A DNA stretch of 64,000 nt from an uncultured Cohaesibacter sp. (lineage in GTDB: Bacteria > Pseudomonadota > Alphaproteobacteria > Rhizobiales > Cohaesibacteraceae). Position 1 is the stretch's first letter, and every line of letters starts with the position of its first letter. Shown here piece by piece: positions 26,942-35,113 of this stretch. The notes beneath the pieces were generated by a model that was given only the letters and a program-made list of their open reading frames with translations, did not search any database and was not told the origin of the DNA. Made by a program: the position numbers and the translations under genes. The stretch is from positions 2,389,001-2,453,000 of the forward strand of contig NZ_OY781114.1 in NCBI RefSeq assembly GCF_963676485.1, written 5' to 3'.

Positions 26942-26995
26942 GTAAACTATAAAGGGTTATGAAACGGCACGATTGAAGCGCGAGGGCGGTGGGCG

Positions 26996-27715
26996 ATGTT
27001 AGCAGGACTTGACGACTATGATCTTGATCATGCCACTGATACCAGCGAACTGGTGGCCAAAGCTCAGGCATTTTCAGATACACTAAGCTGCGGTAATTTT
27101 GCTTACATCTTGCTGCGACCTCCAAACGGAAAATCAGACAAAGAAGAGTATTTTGCCACCAACTATCCGACTGAATGGGTTAGTCGTTATACTGAGCGGA
27201 ATTACAAATTATATGATCCGATTGCGAAGCTCTATAGCCACAAACGCCTTCCATTCGTCTGGGGGAACAAGGGGTTTATCGGGCGGTTCAAGAAGTCTGA
27301 AAGAGCCATACTGCATGAAGCACGGGCCTTTAATCTGATCGAAGGTTATGCAATCCCAACCGCAGGCCCGGAGGGCGATTTTGGTGGATTTTTGGTATGT
27401 TTCAACATCGCTGATGCCACCTTTGATGCTGTTATGAAGGAAAGAGCGCAGCTTCAGCTCTTCGCCGCACAGTTTCATGCAGCCGCTATCCGTATTCAAT
27501 TTGGTGCCGATACAAAAATAGCTCCCAAATTATCTCCACGAGAGCTTGAAGTGCTAAAATGGGCTTCAAGTGGCTATTCCAGTGAAGCAACAGCCAACAA
27601 GCTTGGACTGACGGCGCCAACGATAAATTATCACATCGCAAACTGTTGCAGAAAACTGGGTGCGAGTAACAAGATCCAAGCAGCTGTATTGGCTGTGAGG
27701 AAGAATCTCATTTGA
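26996..27715 (+). CDS. LuxR-type regulator with autoinducer-binding domain (LuxR solo)
   Basis: The 239-residue protein has an N-terminal AHL-binding domain (about 10-165) and a C-terminal LuxR HTH (about 175-235, LSPRELEVLKWASSGYSSEA). The acyl-homoserine-lactone pocket residues of TraR/LuxR are all present in spacing: W61, Y65, D74-P75 and W89, plus a glycine after the pocket (EGYAIP). No luxI synthase lies in the window, so it is a solo receptor, possibly sensing its own or neighbours' signals. It is divergent from the autotransporter gene. Confidence 0.88.
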   Translation: MLAGLDDYDLDHATDTSELVAKAQAFSDTLSCGNFAYILLRPPNGKSDKEEYFATNYPTEWVSRYTERNYKLYDPIAKLYSHKRLPFVWGNKGFIGRFKKSERAILHEARAFNLIEGYAIPTAGPEGDFGGFLVCFNIADATFDAVMKERAQLQLFAAQFHAAAIRIQFGADTKIAPKLSPRELEVLKWASSGYSSEATANKLGLTAPTINYHIANCCRKLGASNKIQAAVLAVRKNLI

Positions 27716-28195
27716 TGAATAGCTCTTGGAAACCTGTCAAACCGCCGGTTTCCTTGTCCTGCAAACTTCATCAAAGAGCTGCAGATAGGCCATTTTGCTA
27801 AAAATGGTCGCAGCAGATCGCTTGTCAGGCAGTTGCTATGCCAGCATAAACTGCGCAGATCCCAAAGAGCCATTGAAGAATGATCTTCTGGCTTTGGGAA
27901 TTCAGAGCCGTTCGCCGAGCGGAATGGCATCTCTGGTCCATCAATACTGGGCTTCAAATTCACCGATGCCAGAGAGTGTGACATGTCCGGGGGATGACCA
28001 TCAGCTATGGCGAATGGTATGGCGCTAGGCGCATAGAGGATTCGTAATGGTCGGCCCTGAGCTGATGTTTGTCTTGAGTTCCATTGAGCAACACAGCTCA
28101 GTCCATTTTGCCATTTGCTCAAGCGCAGTTTTGGGTTTTGGGGACCCAAATGTAAGCCTTTTTCTTCCGCGGAGAGAGTAGCGGTAATAGGGACA
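27716..28195. other. Intergenic stretch without a supported gene
   Basis: Frames on both strands are open for up to 206 codons but have no family resemblance and no starts with ribosome-binding sites. Short inverted sequence near 27735-27775 may end the LuxR transcript. I see nothing else here. Confidence 0.4.
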
Positions 28196-28795
28196 TTATT
28201 GCTGATTTGGCAACACCAATTGCTCAACGAGGAAATCGAGCTCCTTCTCAAGCATCTCGCCAGAAAGACCGACGAAACGGCCTTCCATACTGAACGTGAC
28301 CATCCCGTGGACCGCAGCGAAGCAGGTTCTGCTGCGCGTTGCCAGACTATCCGAGTCCAGCGAAGGATTGAGTTCTGCGAGTTCTTTGCCGATCAGGGTC
28401 AGCAGCGCGATATTTTGCTGTTTGTGCTCTTTGGGAATTGCATCATTCCCTGCCAAATGATGCTCGAACAAACCGCGCCAAAGATTTGACTGATCCTTGG
28501 CAAAATGCAGATAGGTGCGCGCTAAGGCTTTCAGGCGATCAAGGGGCGTATCAGCCTTGGCCACTGCGTCTGACAATCGCTCCATCATGCCTTCAAGCGT
28601 GATGCTGTTCACCGCGATGATCAGTTTGTCGATATCGGGATAATGCTTGTAAACCGAGCCGACGGAATATCCCGCTTTATTGGCAATTGCGCGAATTTGC
28701 AAAGCTTGAAGGCCTTCCTCTTGCATCAGGGTAACAGCGGCTTTCAGAACCCGTCTTCCAGTTTCCAGTCTTTTCGCTTCTTGAACGCCTGCCAT
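28196..28795 (-). CDS. TetR-family transcriptional repressor
   Basis: The 199-residue protein has a TetR N-terminal HTH (about residues 13-60: LKAAVTLMQEEGLQALQIRAIA then AGYSVGSVYKHYPDIDKL) and a helical ligand-binding domain. The ATG at 28795 is chosen because the longer frame would start inside an operator-like palindrome (28818-28830), and GGAG lies a few bases upstream of 28795. It is divergent from the lysophospholipid acylation gene with two identical-type operators between, so it probably represses itself and that gene in response to a lipid-like ligand. Confidence 0.88.
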   Translation of the reverse strand: MAGVQEAKRLETGRRVLKAAVTLMQEEGLQALQIRAIANKAGYSVGSVYKHYPDIDKLIIAVNSITLEGMMERLSDAVAKADTPLDRLKALARTYLHFAKDQSNLWRGLFEHHLAGNDAIPKEHKQQNIALLTLIGKELAELNPSLDSDSLATRSRTCFAAVHGMVTFSMEGRFVGLSGEMLEKELDFLVEQLVLPNQQ

Positions 28796-28817
28796 GCCTC
28801 GCTCCGATCTTAAAAAT

Positions 28818-28886
28818 TGAACGTTGTTCATTTTTTATTGACTTTGTCAAATTGATGTGGTTTTGTCAATTAATGAACATTGTTCA
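28818..28886. promoter_or_regulatory. Pair of TetR operator palindromes
   Basis: TGAACGTTGTTCA at 28818-28830 and TGAACATTGTTCA at 28874-28886 are near-identical 13-base palindromes (TGAAC..TGTTCA), 56 bases apart centre to centre. They flank TTGACT- and TTGTCAA-containing promoter-like sequence. This is the expected arrangement for a divergent TetR repressor acting on both directions. Confidence 0.75.
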
Positions 28887-28902
28887 CTTTTGGAGGAGCC
28901 CA

Positions 28903-29076
28903 ATGAGAAAACTGATATCCACCGTTAAAGCCGTCATCCTTGGCAGCTTGGAGAGTTTTGCTGGTTCACACATCCATAACGCTGACCAAGACACTGCGGG
29001 ACAGGGGAGAGGCGACCAAGTTTCACAATCGGATCGAGGATGCCAAAACCGGAAAGCTTCTCATGGATATTGGTAG
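28903..29076 (+). CDS. Short unknown frame between the TetR operators and the acyltransferase gene
   Basis: An ATG at 28903 is well placed behind GGAGGAGCCCA and just downstream of the second operator. It opens 57 codons starting MRKLISTVKAVILGSLESF. I do not recognise the product, and its C-terminal half looks non-natural. In a second frame the same DNA reads TKTLRDRGEATKFHNRIEDA and then GKLLMDIGSSDQE and stop, which looks more protein-like. This may therefore be a frameshifted remnant of an originally longer TetR-regulated gene, possibly of a hot-dog thioesterase; that is a guess. Confidence 0.35.
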   Translation: MRKLISTVKAVILGSLESFAGSHIHNADQDTAGQGRGDQVSQSDRGCQNRKASHGYW

Positions 29077-29200
29077 CTCCGATCAGGAATAGAAAATTGA
29101 AACCATATGAGGAAACGCTTGCGCGACCTCTGATGAAATAAGCCACTAAATCTCTACAGGGCTGTTTCCCTACAGTCCGATCTTTTCAAGGAAAACGGTC

Positions 29201-32200
29201 ATGTCATCCTCACTGATGAAAAGCAAACGGTTTGCACCCCTTTTCTGGACGCAGTTCTTGTCAGCTTTCAACGACAACTTTCTCAAGAATGCGTTGGTCT
29301 TTCTCATCCTGTTTCGGGTTGCGGATGGCTCGGCCGCGCTGATTTCTCTTGCCGGTGGCATCTTCATTGCGCCTTTCCTGTTTCTTTCTGCCATGGGAGG
29401 CCAAATCGCCGATTGTCATGACAAAGCTTCGATAGCAAGAAAGTTGAAGCTGGCAGAAGCCATGGCTGCCGTTCTCGCGGTTGGTGGCATGGCATTGGAA
29501 TCCATTCCTGTTCTCTTTGTTGCCTTGTTCCTGTTCGGGCTGATTTCTGCGCTTTTTAGTCCCATCAAATATGGCCTTTTGCCTGATCATCTGGAGGCGT
29601 CTGAATTGCCGGTTGCCAATGCATGGGTGGAAGCCGGGACCTTCTTGGCCATTTTGGGCGGCACAATTGGTGCAGGCCTTTTGTTTACCCAAGGCACGGC
29701 GACGCTCGTCTTTGGCCCATTGATGATTGCACTGGCCATTGGCTGCTATTGGTTCAGCCGCCATATTCCATCCACTGCCATCGCTGCTCCGGACCTTCAC
29801 GTTGATCGCAATTTCCTTCGGTCAACCAGAGACATTTTTGCGGATCTTTATCGCGAAAAACGCCTTTTTAAAGTGGCGGCAATGAACAGCTGGTTCTGGC
29901 TTTCTGGTGCCGTCATCATGTCAGTCCTGCCCATTCTCGTGAAAGACATTCTGGGTGGAGGCGAGCTTGCTGTGACCTTCTTTCTAACCGTCTTCGCTCT
30001 ATCCATCGGCGTTGGCTCCGCTCTTGCCGCCTGGCTCAGTTCAGGGCGCGTCAATTTGCTTCCTGCGTTGATTGGGACGGCTTTGATTGGTGGTTTTTGT
30101 CTGGATCTCTATTTTGTACTCGATGGATTGCCAGCTTTTGCACCTGTCGCAACGCTGAGTGAATTTGTGGCGAGGGAAGGGGTGGTGCATATCGCTCTTG
30201 ATCTGGCTGGTCTGGCAATCGCCGGCGCACTGCTTGTGGTCCCCACATTCACAGCACTGCAAACATGGGCAAAAGTAGAATACCGCGCGCGCACCATTGC
30301 CGGGTCCAATGCCCTTGGCGCAGCTGTGATGGTCGTTGGTGCCGTGTCTCTTGCCGTCGCGCAAAGCTTTGGAGCTTCCGTTGCGCATGTGATGCTGGTA
30401 TTGGCAGCCCTGAATGGTCTGGCATTGATTGTCATGATCAAAATCGTGCCCACAAGCCCGTTTCGAGACTTTATCTCCATTCTCTATCGCTGCATCTTCC
30501 GCATGGAAGTGAAGGGGTTCGAAAATCTGGAGAAAGCAGGCGAAGCGCCCATTCTTGCCCTCAACCATGTGAGCTATCTTGATGCGGCTGCAGCTCTGAC
30601 GCTGAGCGACAAGGCTCCGACCTTTGCGATCGATTATCACATCGCGCAAGTCTGGTGGGTTCGTCCGTTTCTCAAGCTTGCCAATGCCTTGCCGATTAAC
30701 CCGGCCAAGCCCATGGCGACGCGTTCCTTGATCAAGGTTGTTGAATCCGGTGAACCGATGGTGATCTTCCCTGAGGGGCGCCTGACTGTGACCGGCTCCT
30801 TGATGAAGATTTATGACGGCGCAGCCATGGTTGCCGATAAAACCGGCGCGAAAATTGTGCCGATCCGCATCGATGGTCTCGAACGGACACCTTTCTCCTA
30901 TCTCAGTCCAAGCCAGATTCGCAAAAGCCTGTTCCCCAAGCTCACCATCACCATTTTGGAACCACAGACATTGTCCGTTGATCCCGAACTCAAGGGCAGA
31001 AAACGCCGCGCGGCAGCTGGGGTAAAGCTCTATGAGATCATGTCAGAGCTGATGTTCACCACATCCATTCATGAAGACGCGACAATCGTTGAGCGTGTTG
31101 TTGATGCAGCCCACGAGCGTGGCATGAAAAGCGTCGCTTTGGAAGATCCTGTTGCAGGGCGCCTGTCTTACAGCAAGCTTCTGATGGGAACGGCTGTACT
31201 GGCGCGCAAATTCTCCAAACTGCTGGCGCATGAAAGCCATGTGGGTGTGATGCTGCCCAATGCCAACGGTGCTGTTGTGACGACGCTCGCACTGATGTCT
31301 GCTGGCAAAGTTCCCGCGATGATCAATTTCACCGCAGGATCGCAAAATGTGCTCTCTGCTTGTCAAACAGCTCAGGTCACGAAAGTGCTGACCTCGCGTG
31401 CCTTCATAGCGCAAGCCAAACTGGAAGAATTGGTTGCGGAGCTAGATAATGAAGTCGAGTTTCTTTGGCTTGAAGATATCCGTCAGGATATCACCTTGAT
31501 GGAGAAAATAGGCGGCTATTTAGGGTGCGAGAAAGCTCTGGTCAAGCGCGCCATTGATGATGTGGCGGTGGTCCTGTTCACTTCCGGTTCGGAAGGACGG
31601 CCCAAAGGCGTGGCGCTCAGCCATCGCAATGTGCTTGCCAATGCCACACAGGCCGCAGCCCGCATCGACTTCACCCCCACAGACAAATTGTTCAATGTAC
31701 TGCCGATGTTCCATTCCTTTGGCCTGACTGCAGGCACGATTCTTCCGCTGGTCTCGGGCGTGCCGGTATATCTCTATCCCTCGCCCTTGCACTATCGCAT
31801 TGTGCCGGAGCTGATCTATAGCTCCAATGCAACCATTCTGTTTGGCACTGATACCTTCCTTGCAGGCTATGCAAGAACCGCCCATCCATATGATTTCCGG
31901 TCTCTGAGATATTGTTTTGCAGGCGCAGAGCCGGTTAAGACCTCCACTCAGTTGACCTATATGCAGCGGTTTGGGGTGCGTATTCTGGAAGGCTATGGGG
32001 TGACGGAAGCTGCTCCCGTGATTGCCATCAATACACCAATCTTCAACAAGCCCGGATCTGTTGGCAAATTGTTGCCGGGCATGAAAACCCGCCTTGAGCC
32101 GGTTCCCGGTGTTGAAACCGGCGGTCGCCTTCATATTGCCGGCCCCAATGTCATGACCGGATACTTATTCCATGACACTCCGGGCAAAATCGTCCCGCCC

Positions 32201-32599
32201 GAAGGCGGGTGGCACGACACCGGAGACATTGTTGATATCGATGAAGAGGGCTTTGTCATAATCAAGGGGCGCGCCAAGCGCTTTGCCAAAATAGGCGGCG
32301 AAATGGTGTCCCTGGCTGCTGTCGAGGAGATTGCCGGTGAGCTTTGGCAGGGCACATTGTCTGCTGTGGCTGCGGTCAAAGATGAACGCAAAGGCGAGAA
32401 GCTCATTCTGATCACGGAGCAACCAGATGCGACACGCAGCGACTTCCTTAATTTTGCCAAGCAACGCGGCGCTCAGGATCTCATGATACCAGCTGAAGTG
32501 CGTGTGGTTCCCAAGGTGCCTGTATTGGGCTCGGGCAAGCTCGATTTCGCCGCGATCAATGACTATGTCAACGGAGCAGATGGCCAACTGGCCGCCTGA
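29201..32599 (+). CDS. aas: Trifunctional LplT-Aas type protein: lysophospholipid transporter, PlsC acyltransferase and acyl-ACP synthetase
   Basis: The 1132-residue protein fuses three modules. Residues ~10-420 form an MFS-type lysophospholipid flippase like LplT (FWTQFLSAFNDNFLKNALV at the start). Residues ~430-620 are a PlsC acyltransferase (block I NHVSYLDAA, block III FPEGRLTVTGSL). Residues ~650-1125 are an AMP-forming acyl ligase (TSGSEGRPKGVALSHRN, GYGVTEAAPV, TGDIVDID). It would flip lysophospholipid inwards and re-acylate it with activated fatty acid. In E. coli lplT and aas are separate genes. AAGGAAAACGGTC precedes the ATG. The upstream TetR operators suggest lipid-responsive control. 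Confidence 0.92.
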   Translation: MSSSLMKSKRFAPLFWTQFLSAFNDNFLKNALVFLILFRVADGSAALISLAGGIFIAPFLFLSAMGGQIADCHDKASIARKLKLAEAMAAVLAVGGMALESIPVLFVALFLFGLISALFSPIKYGLLPDHLEASELPVANAWVEAGTFLAILGGTIGAGLLFTQGTATLVFGPLMIALAIGCYWFSRHIPSTAIAAPDLHVDRNFLRSTRDIFADLYREKRLFKVAAMNSWFWLSGAVIMSVLPILVKDILGGGELAVTFFLTVFALSIGVGSALAAWLSSGRVNLLPALIGTALIGGFCLDLYFVLDGLPAFAPVATLSEFVAREGVVHIALDLAGLAIAGALLVVPTFTALQTWAKVEYRARTIAGSNALGAAVMVVGAVSLAVAQSFGASVAHVMLVLAALNGLALIVMIKIVPTSPFRDFISILYRCIFRMEVKGFENLEKAGEAPILALNHVSYLDAAAALTLSDKAPTFAIDYHIAQVWWVRPFLKLANALPINPAKPMATRSLIKVVESGEPMVIFPEGRLTVTGSLMKIYDGAAMVADKTGAKIVPIRIDGLERTPFSYLSPSQIRKSLFPKLTITILEPQTLSVDPELKGRKRRAAAGVKLYEIMSELMFTTSIHEDATIVERVVDAAHERGMKSVALEDPVAGRLSYSKLLMGTAVLARKFSKLLAHESHVGVMLPNANGAVVTTLALMSAGKVPAMINFTAGSQNVLSACQTAQVTKVLTSRAFIAQAKLEELVAELDNEVEFLWLEDIRQDITLMEKIGGYLGCEKALVKRAIDDVAVVLFTSGSEGRPKGVALSHRNVLANATQAAARIDFTPTDKLFNVLPMFHSFGLTAGTILPLVSGVPVYLYPSPLHYRIVPELIYSSNATILFGTDTFLAGYARTAHPYDFRSLRYCFAGAEPVKTSTQLTYMQRFGVRILEGYGVTEAAPVIAINTPIFNKPGSVGKLLPGMKTRLEPVPGVETGGRLHIAGPNVMTGYLFHDTPGKIVPPEGGWHDTGDIVDIDEEGFVIIKGRAKRFAKIGGEMVSLAAVEEIAGELWQGTLSAVAAVKDERKGEKLILITEQPDATRSDFLNFAKQRGAQDLMIPAEVRVVPKVPVLGSGKLDFAAINDYVNGADGQLAA

Positions 32600-32609
32600 T
32601 GAGGGATCA

Positions 32610-33410
32610 ATGTTTAGAAACCTGAAAATAAGCTGCTATGCGCTGTCGTTTGTTTTGGCCGCATCGATCTTGGCTGTAGCACCAACAGTCGCGCGGGCCT
32701 CTGCGCCGGAAGCCCAAGCCAAAGAGCGCGTTGTCCTCGTTCATGGCTTGGGTCGGACGCGGTCTTCAATGTGGTTGTTGTCCGCAAGGCTTGAAGATGC
32801 AGGATATCAAGTGTTCCGGATTGGCTATCACTCGTTGAGAGATGATCCAGAAACCATTCGTAAGGATGTCGCAAGACAGATTGATGCTTGCTGCGCAAAC
32901 TATGCTGGCGTTACCCACTTTGTGGGTCACTCTTTGGGCGGGCTGGTTATTCGTGCCTATCTGGATCAAACAAAACCCGCCAATCTTGGACGGGTTGTCC
33001 TGCTGGGAACACCTAGCTATGGAACAAAAGTGGTCGACAATCTCAAAGAGTATGAGTGGTTCCGTTGGTTGGGGCCGACAACATTGTCACTTGGCACCGA
33101 TATTTCCCAATATCCTGATGGGGAACAGAAACCCGACTATAGCTTAGGCGTGATCGCCGGACTATCGGGTCCAATCTCACGATTGAATGATCCACTTCTG
33201 CCCGGTGATGATGATGGATTGGTATCTGTTGAATCGACCAAAATAGAAGGCATGAAGGACTTTCTTGTTGTCCAGTCAAGCCATGCAGGCTTGAGATATA
33301 GCAAAGGTGTTGCTGAGCAGGTGATCCATTTTCTTCGCACTGAGAGCTTTTACAGACCTGAGACGCAGGGAAACGCAACAAATCTTAAATTTGAATGGGA
33401 ATACTTTTGA
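32610..33410 (+). CDS. Exported alpha/beta hydrolase (lipase-like)
   Basis: The 266-residue protein carries an N-terminal signal peptide (about 1-32, ending ARASA) and a PGAP1/lipase-type alpha/beta fold: the oxyanion strand VVLVHGLGRTRSSMW near 40-54, the nucleophile elbow GHSLGG near 108-113, an acidic residue in PGDDDGLVSV, and a histidine in QSSHAGLR. An earlier in-frame ATG lies within the upstream gene; the ATG at 32610 with GAGGGATCA is preferred. It starts 10 bases after the LplT-Aas gene, so the two are probably cotranscribed, and a lipid ester substrate in the periplasm is plausible. Confidence 0.85.
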   Translation: MFRNLKISCYALSFVLAASILAVAPTVARASAPEAQAKERVVLVHGLGRTRSSMWLLSARLEDAGYQVFRIGYHSLRDDPETIRKDVARQIDACCANYAGVTHFVGHSLGGLVIRAYLDQTKPANLGRVVLLGTPSYGTKVVDNLKEYEWFRWLGPTTLSLGTDISQYPDGEQKPDYSLGVIAGLSGPISRLNDPLLPGDDDGLVSVESTKIEGMKDFLVVQSSHAGLRYSKGVAEQVIHFLRTESFYRPETQGNATNLKFEWEYF

Positions 33411-33904
33411 TTACCTTGATGGGGTCAACTGTGTTGGCATTCATATCGTGCTGATCAGCATATGAATGTCCGCCGTACCCCAACTGAATGAGTAGGATTC
33501 TACCTTTCCACACATCTGCTCTCTGCGATTGCTGCCGTTGATCCATAGAGTGGCAAGAGGCCGCTCTCCGTGCCTTCCGTGCTGATGCCATCATCCTGAA
33601 ACCGGATTGAAACACCCATAGCGTCGCATTTCTTGATGAGCGCAGAGGCTGGGGGCTTTGCTAATAGAGCCTGATCGCCGGCTTTCCGGCGAAAGGTGCC
33701 GGCGATTGCTCTTTCTGGCAGGGATATTGATAAATGACTTGCTATGAACGCTATCCCAAAATGGCGAACGTAGGTTCAAAGGTCACACATTGATTTGAGA
33801 ATAACTATCTCACGATTCCAGATAGTTAAACTCAAATCTCGGTTAACAACAAACCTCGCGACAGGCCCGTTTTGAATGAGCCAGTTTTAAAGTCCATTGA
33901 TTCA
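33411..33904. other. Intergenic stretch with a strong hairpin and a possible broken gene
   Basis: A 33-base structure at 33674-33706 combines a 9-bp outer stem (ATCGCCGGC/GCCGGCGAT) with an inner TTTC-CGGC-GAAA hairpin and resembles a REP-type or terminator element. On the minus strand, two frames between about 33690 and 33388 read protein-like pieces (KKCDAMGVSIRFQDDGIS; then LGYGGHSYADQHDMNAN to a stop at 33385), consistent with a frameshifted remnant of an unknown gene. I cannot name it. Confidence 0.35.
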
Positions 33905-35044
33905 TTATCGATCCTGCACTGAACCGTCATAGCGGATCTGTGCCGTGAGGTCGCGATGGTTTGGCGGAAATTTCTCTTGCAGATCATCGATGAACTCTAT
34001 GCCGATTCCTGGAGCATCAGGGATGATGATATATCCGTCTTCGACCTGCAGAATTTCCTTCGTCATCGCACCATCTCCACTTGGCGTGTAAAAAGATGGA
34101 AACTCCTGAATTAGGAAGTTTGGAATGCAGGCATTGAGCTGTAGGCATGCCGCCGTTGAAACCGGTCCAAGCGGGTTATGAGGAACAATCTGCGCATAGT
34201 TTGCTTCAGCAACAGCTGCAATTTTTTTACATGCCGTTATGCCGCCGACGACACAAACATCTGGCCGCAAATATTTTACAGCACGTGTGTTGCTTAGGCT
34301 TTCCATTTCTTGCAAGCTGATTGCTCGTTCTCCGCAAGCGATTGGCAGACTTATGTGATTTGCAACATCAACAAGGCTTTCAATGCTGTCTGGCGCTATA
34401 GGATCCTCTAGAAATAGCGGATTAAATTCCTCAACCCCTTTGGCGAACGCAATGGCTTCAGGAGGCGACATGGAGCGGTGAACTTCAAGACAAAGGTCAA
34501 AATCGTCGCCAACCGCCTCGCGACAAACGCGGACACGGTTCACATAATCCTGGATTCTGTGATTGAAAATATCATCTTTCATTGCGAGTTGATCTTCATG
34601 ACCACCACAAATCATCAGCCTTGCCGCGGTAAAGCCCTGCTCTTTGAGCTTCAGGCATCCTTCGGCCATTTTCTCAGGCTGCCATTCAAACATTGGCGCA
34701 TAGGTGCGGACCTTATCGCGCGTTTTGCCCCCGAGAAGCTGATAAACTGGAACATTGAGCGATTTTCCCAGAATATCCCAAAGAGCAATATCGATCGCGG
34801 AAATTGCTGCCATTATGACCGAACCGCGGAAATAGAGGCTGCGATACATGTAGTTCCAGTGGTGCTCGATTAGTCGTGGATCTTTGCCTATAAGATAGTG
34901 CTTAAGCTTTTCAACAGCACCAGCGCAGGCGTCTAGATAGCCCCAAACACCAAGCTCACCAAACCCATATATCCCTTCGTCAGTGTGAACTTTTAAGAAG
35001 AGATAACGCGAGGCTGGAATGAGTTCGATTTCTGTAATTTTCAT
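33905..35044 (-). CDS. Enolase-superfamily sugar-acid dehydratase (mandelate racemase/galactonate dehydratase type)
   Basis: The 379-residue protein has the MR/MLE capping domain (1-120) and barrel. Expected metal ligands are E187, E213 (FLEDP) and E239 (CGER). H189 (LEVH) and H289 (VPHNPLGP) are placed like the catalytic histidines of D-galactonate dehydratase, and E314 fits the third catalytic position. The first ligand is Glu where GalD has Asp. It should dehydrate an acid sugar to a 2-keto-3-deoxy acid, substrate unknown. It is the last of three minus-strand genes with an SLC13 permease and a phenolic acid decarboxylase. Confidence 0.85.
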   Translation of the reverse strand: MKITEIELIPASRYLFLKVHTDEGIYGFGELGVWGYLDACAGAVEKLKHYLIGKDPRLIEHHWNYMYRSLYFRGSVIMAAISAIDIALWDILGKSLNVPVYQLLGGKTRDKVRTYAPMFEWQPEKMAEGCLKLKEQGFTAARLMICGGHEDQLAMKDDIFNHRIQDYVNRVRVCREAVGDDFDLCLEVHRSMSPPEAIAFAKGVEEFNPLFLEDPIAPDSIESLVDVANHISLPIACGERAISLQEMESLSNTRAVKYLRPDVCVVGGITACKKIAAVAEANYAQIVPHNPLGPVSTAACLQLNACIPNFLIQEFPSFYTPSGDGAMTKEILQVEDGYIIIPDAPGIGIEFIDDLQEKFPPNHRDLTAQIRYDGSVQDR

Positions 35045-35113
35045 GGCTTAACTCCTAGTCCATGGCGAATATGAATAGGTTGCTTTGGCGCAAGCCGCCA
35101 AAGCAGATTTTGT

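Noticed and set aside
26714-26995. A classical lux box for the LuxR solo
   Set aside because: No ACCTG-n-CAGGT type palindrome is present; only the TCGGTG/CACCGA dyad was recorded.
27631-28251. A 206-codon minus-strand frame beside the TetR gene
   Set aside because: It overlaps the ends of two real genes, lacks a start signal and reads as non-natural sequence.
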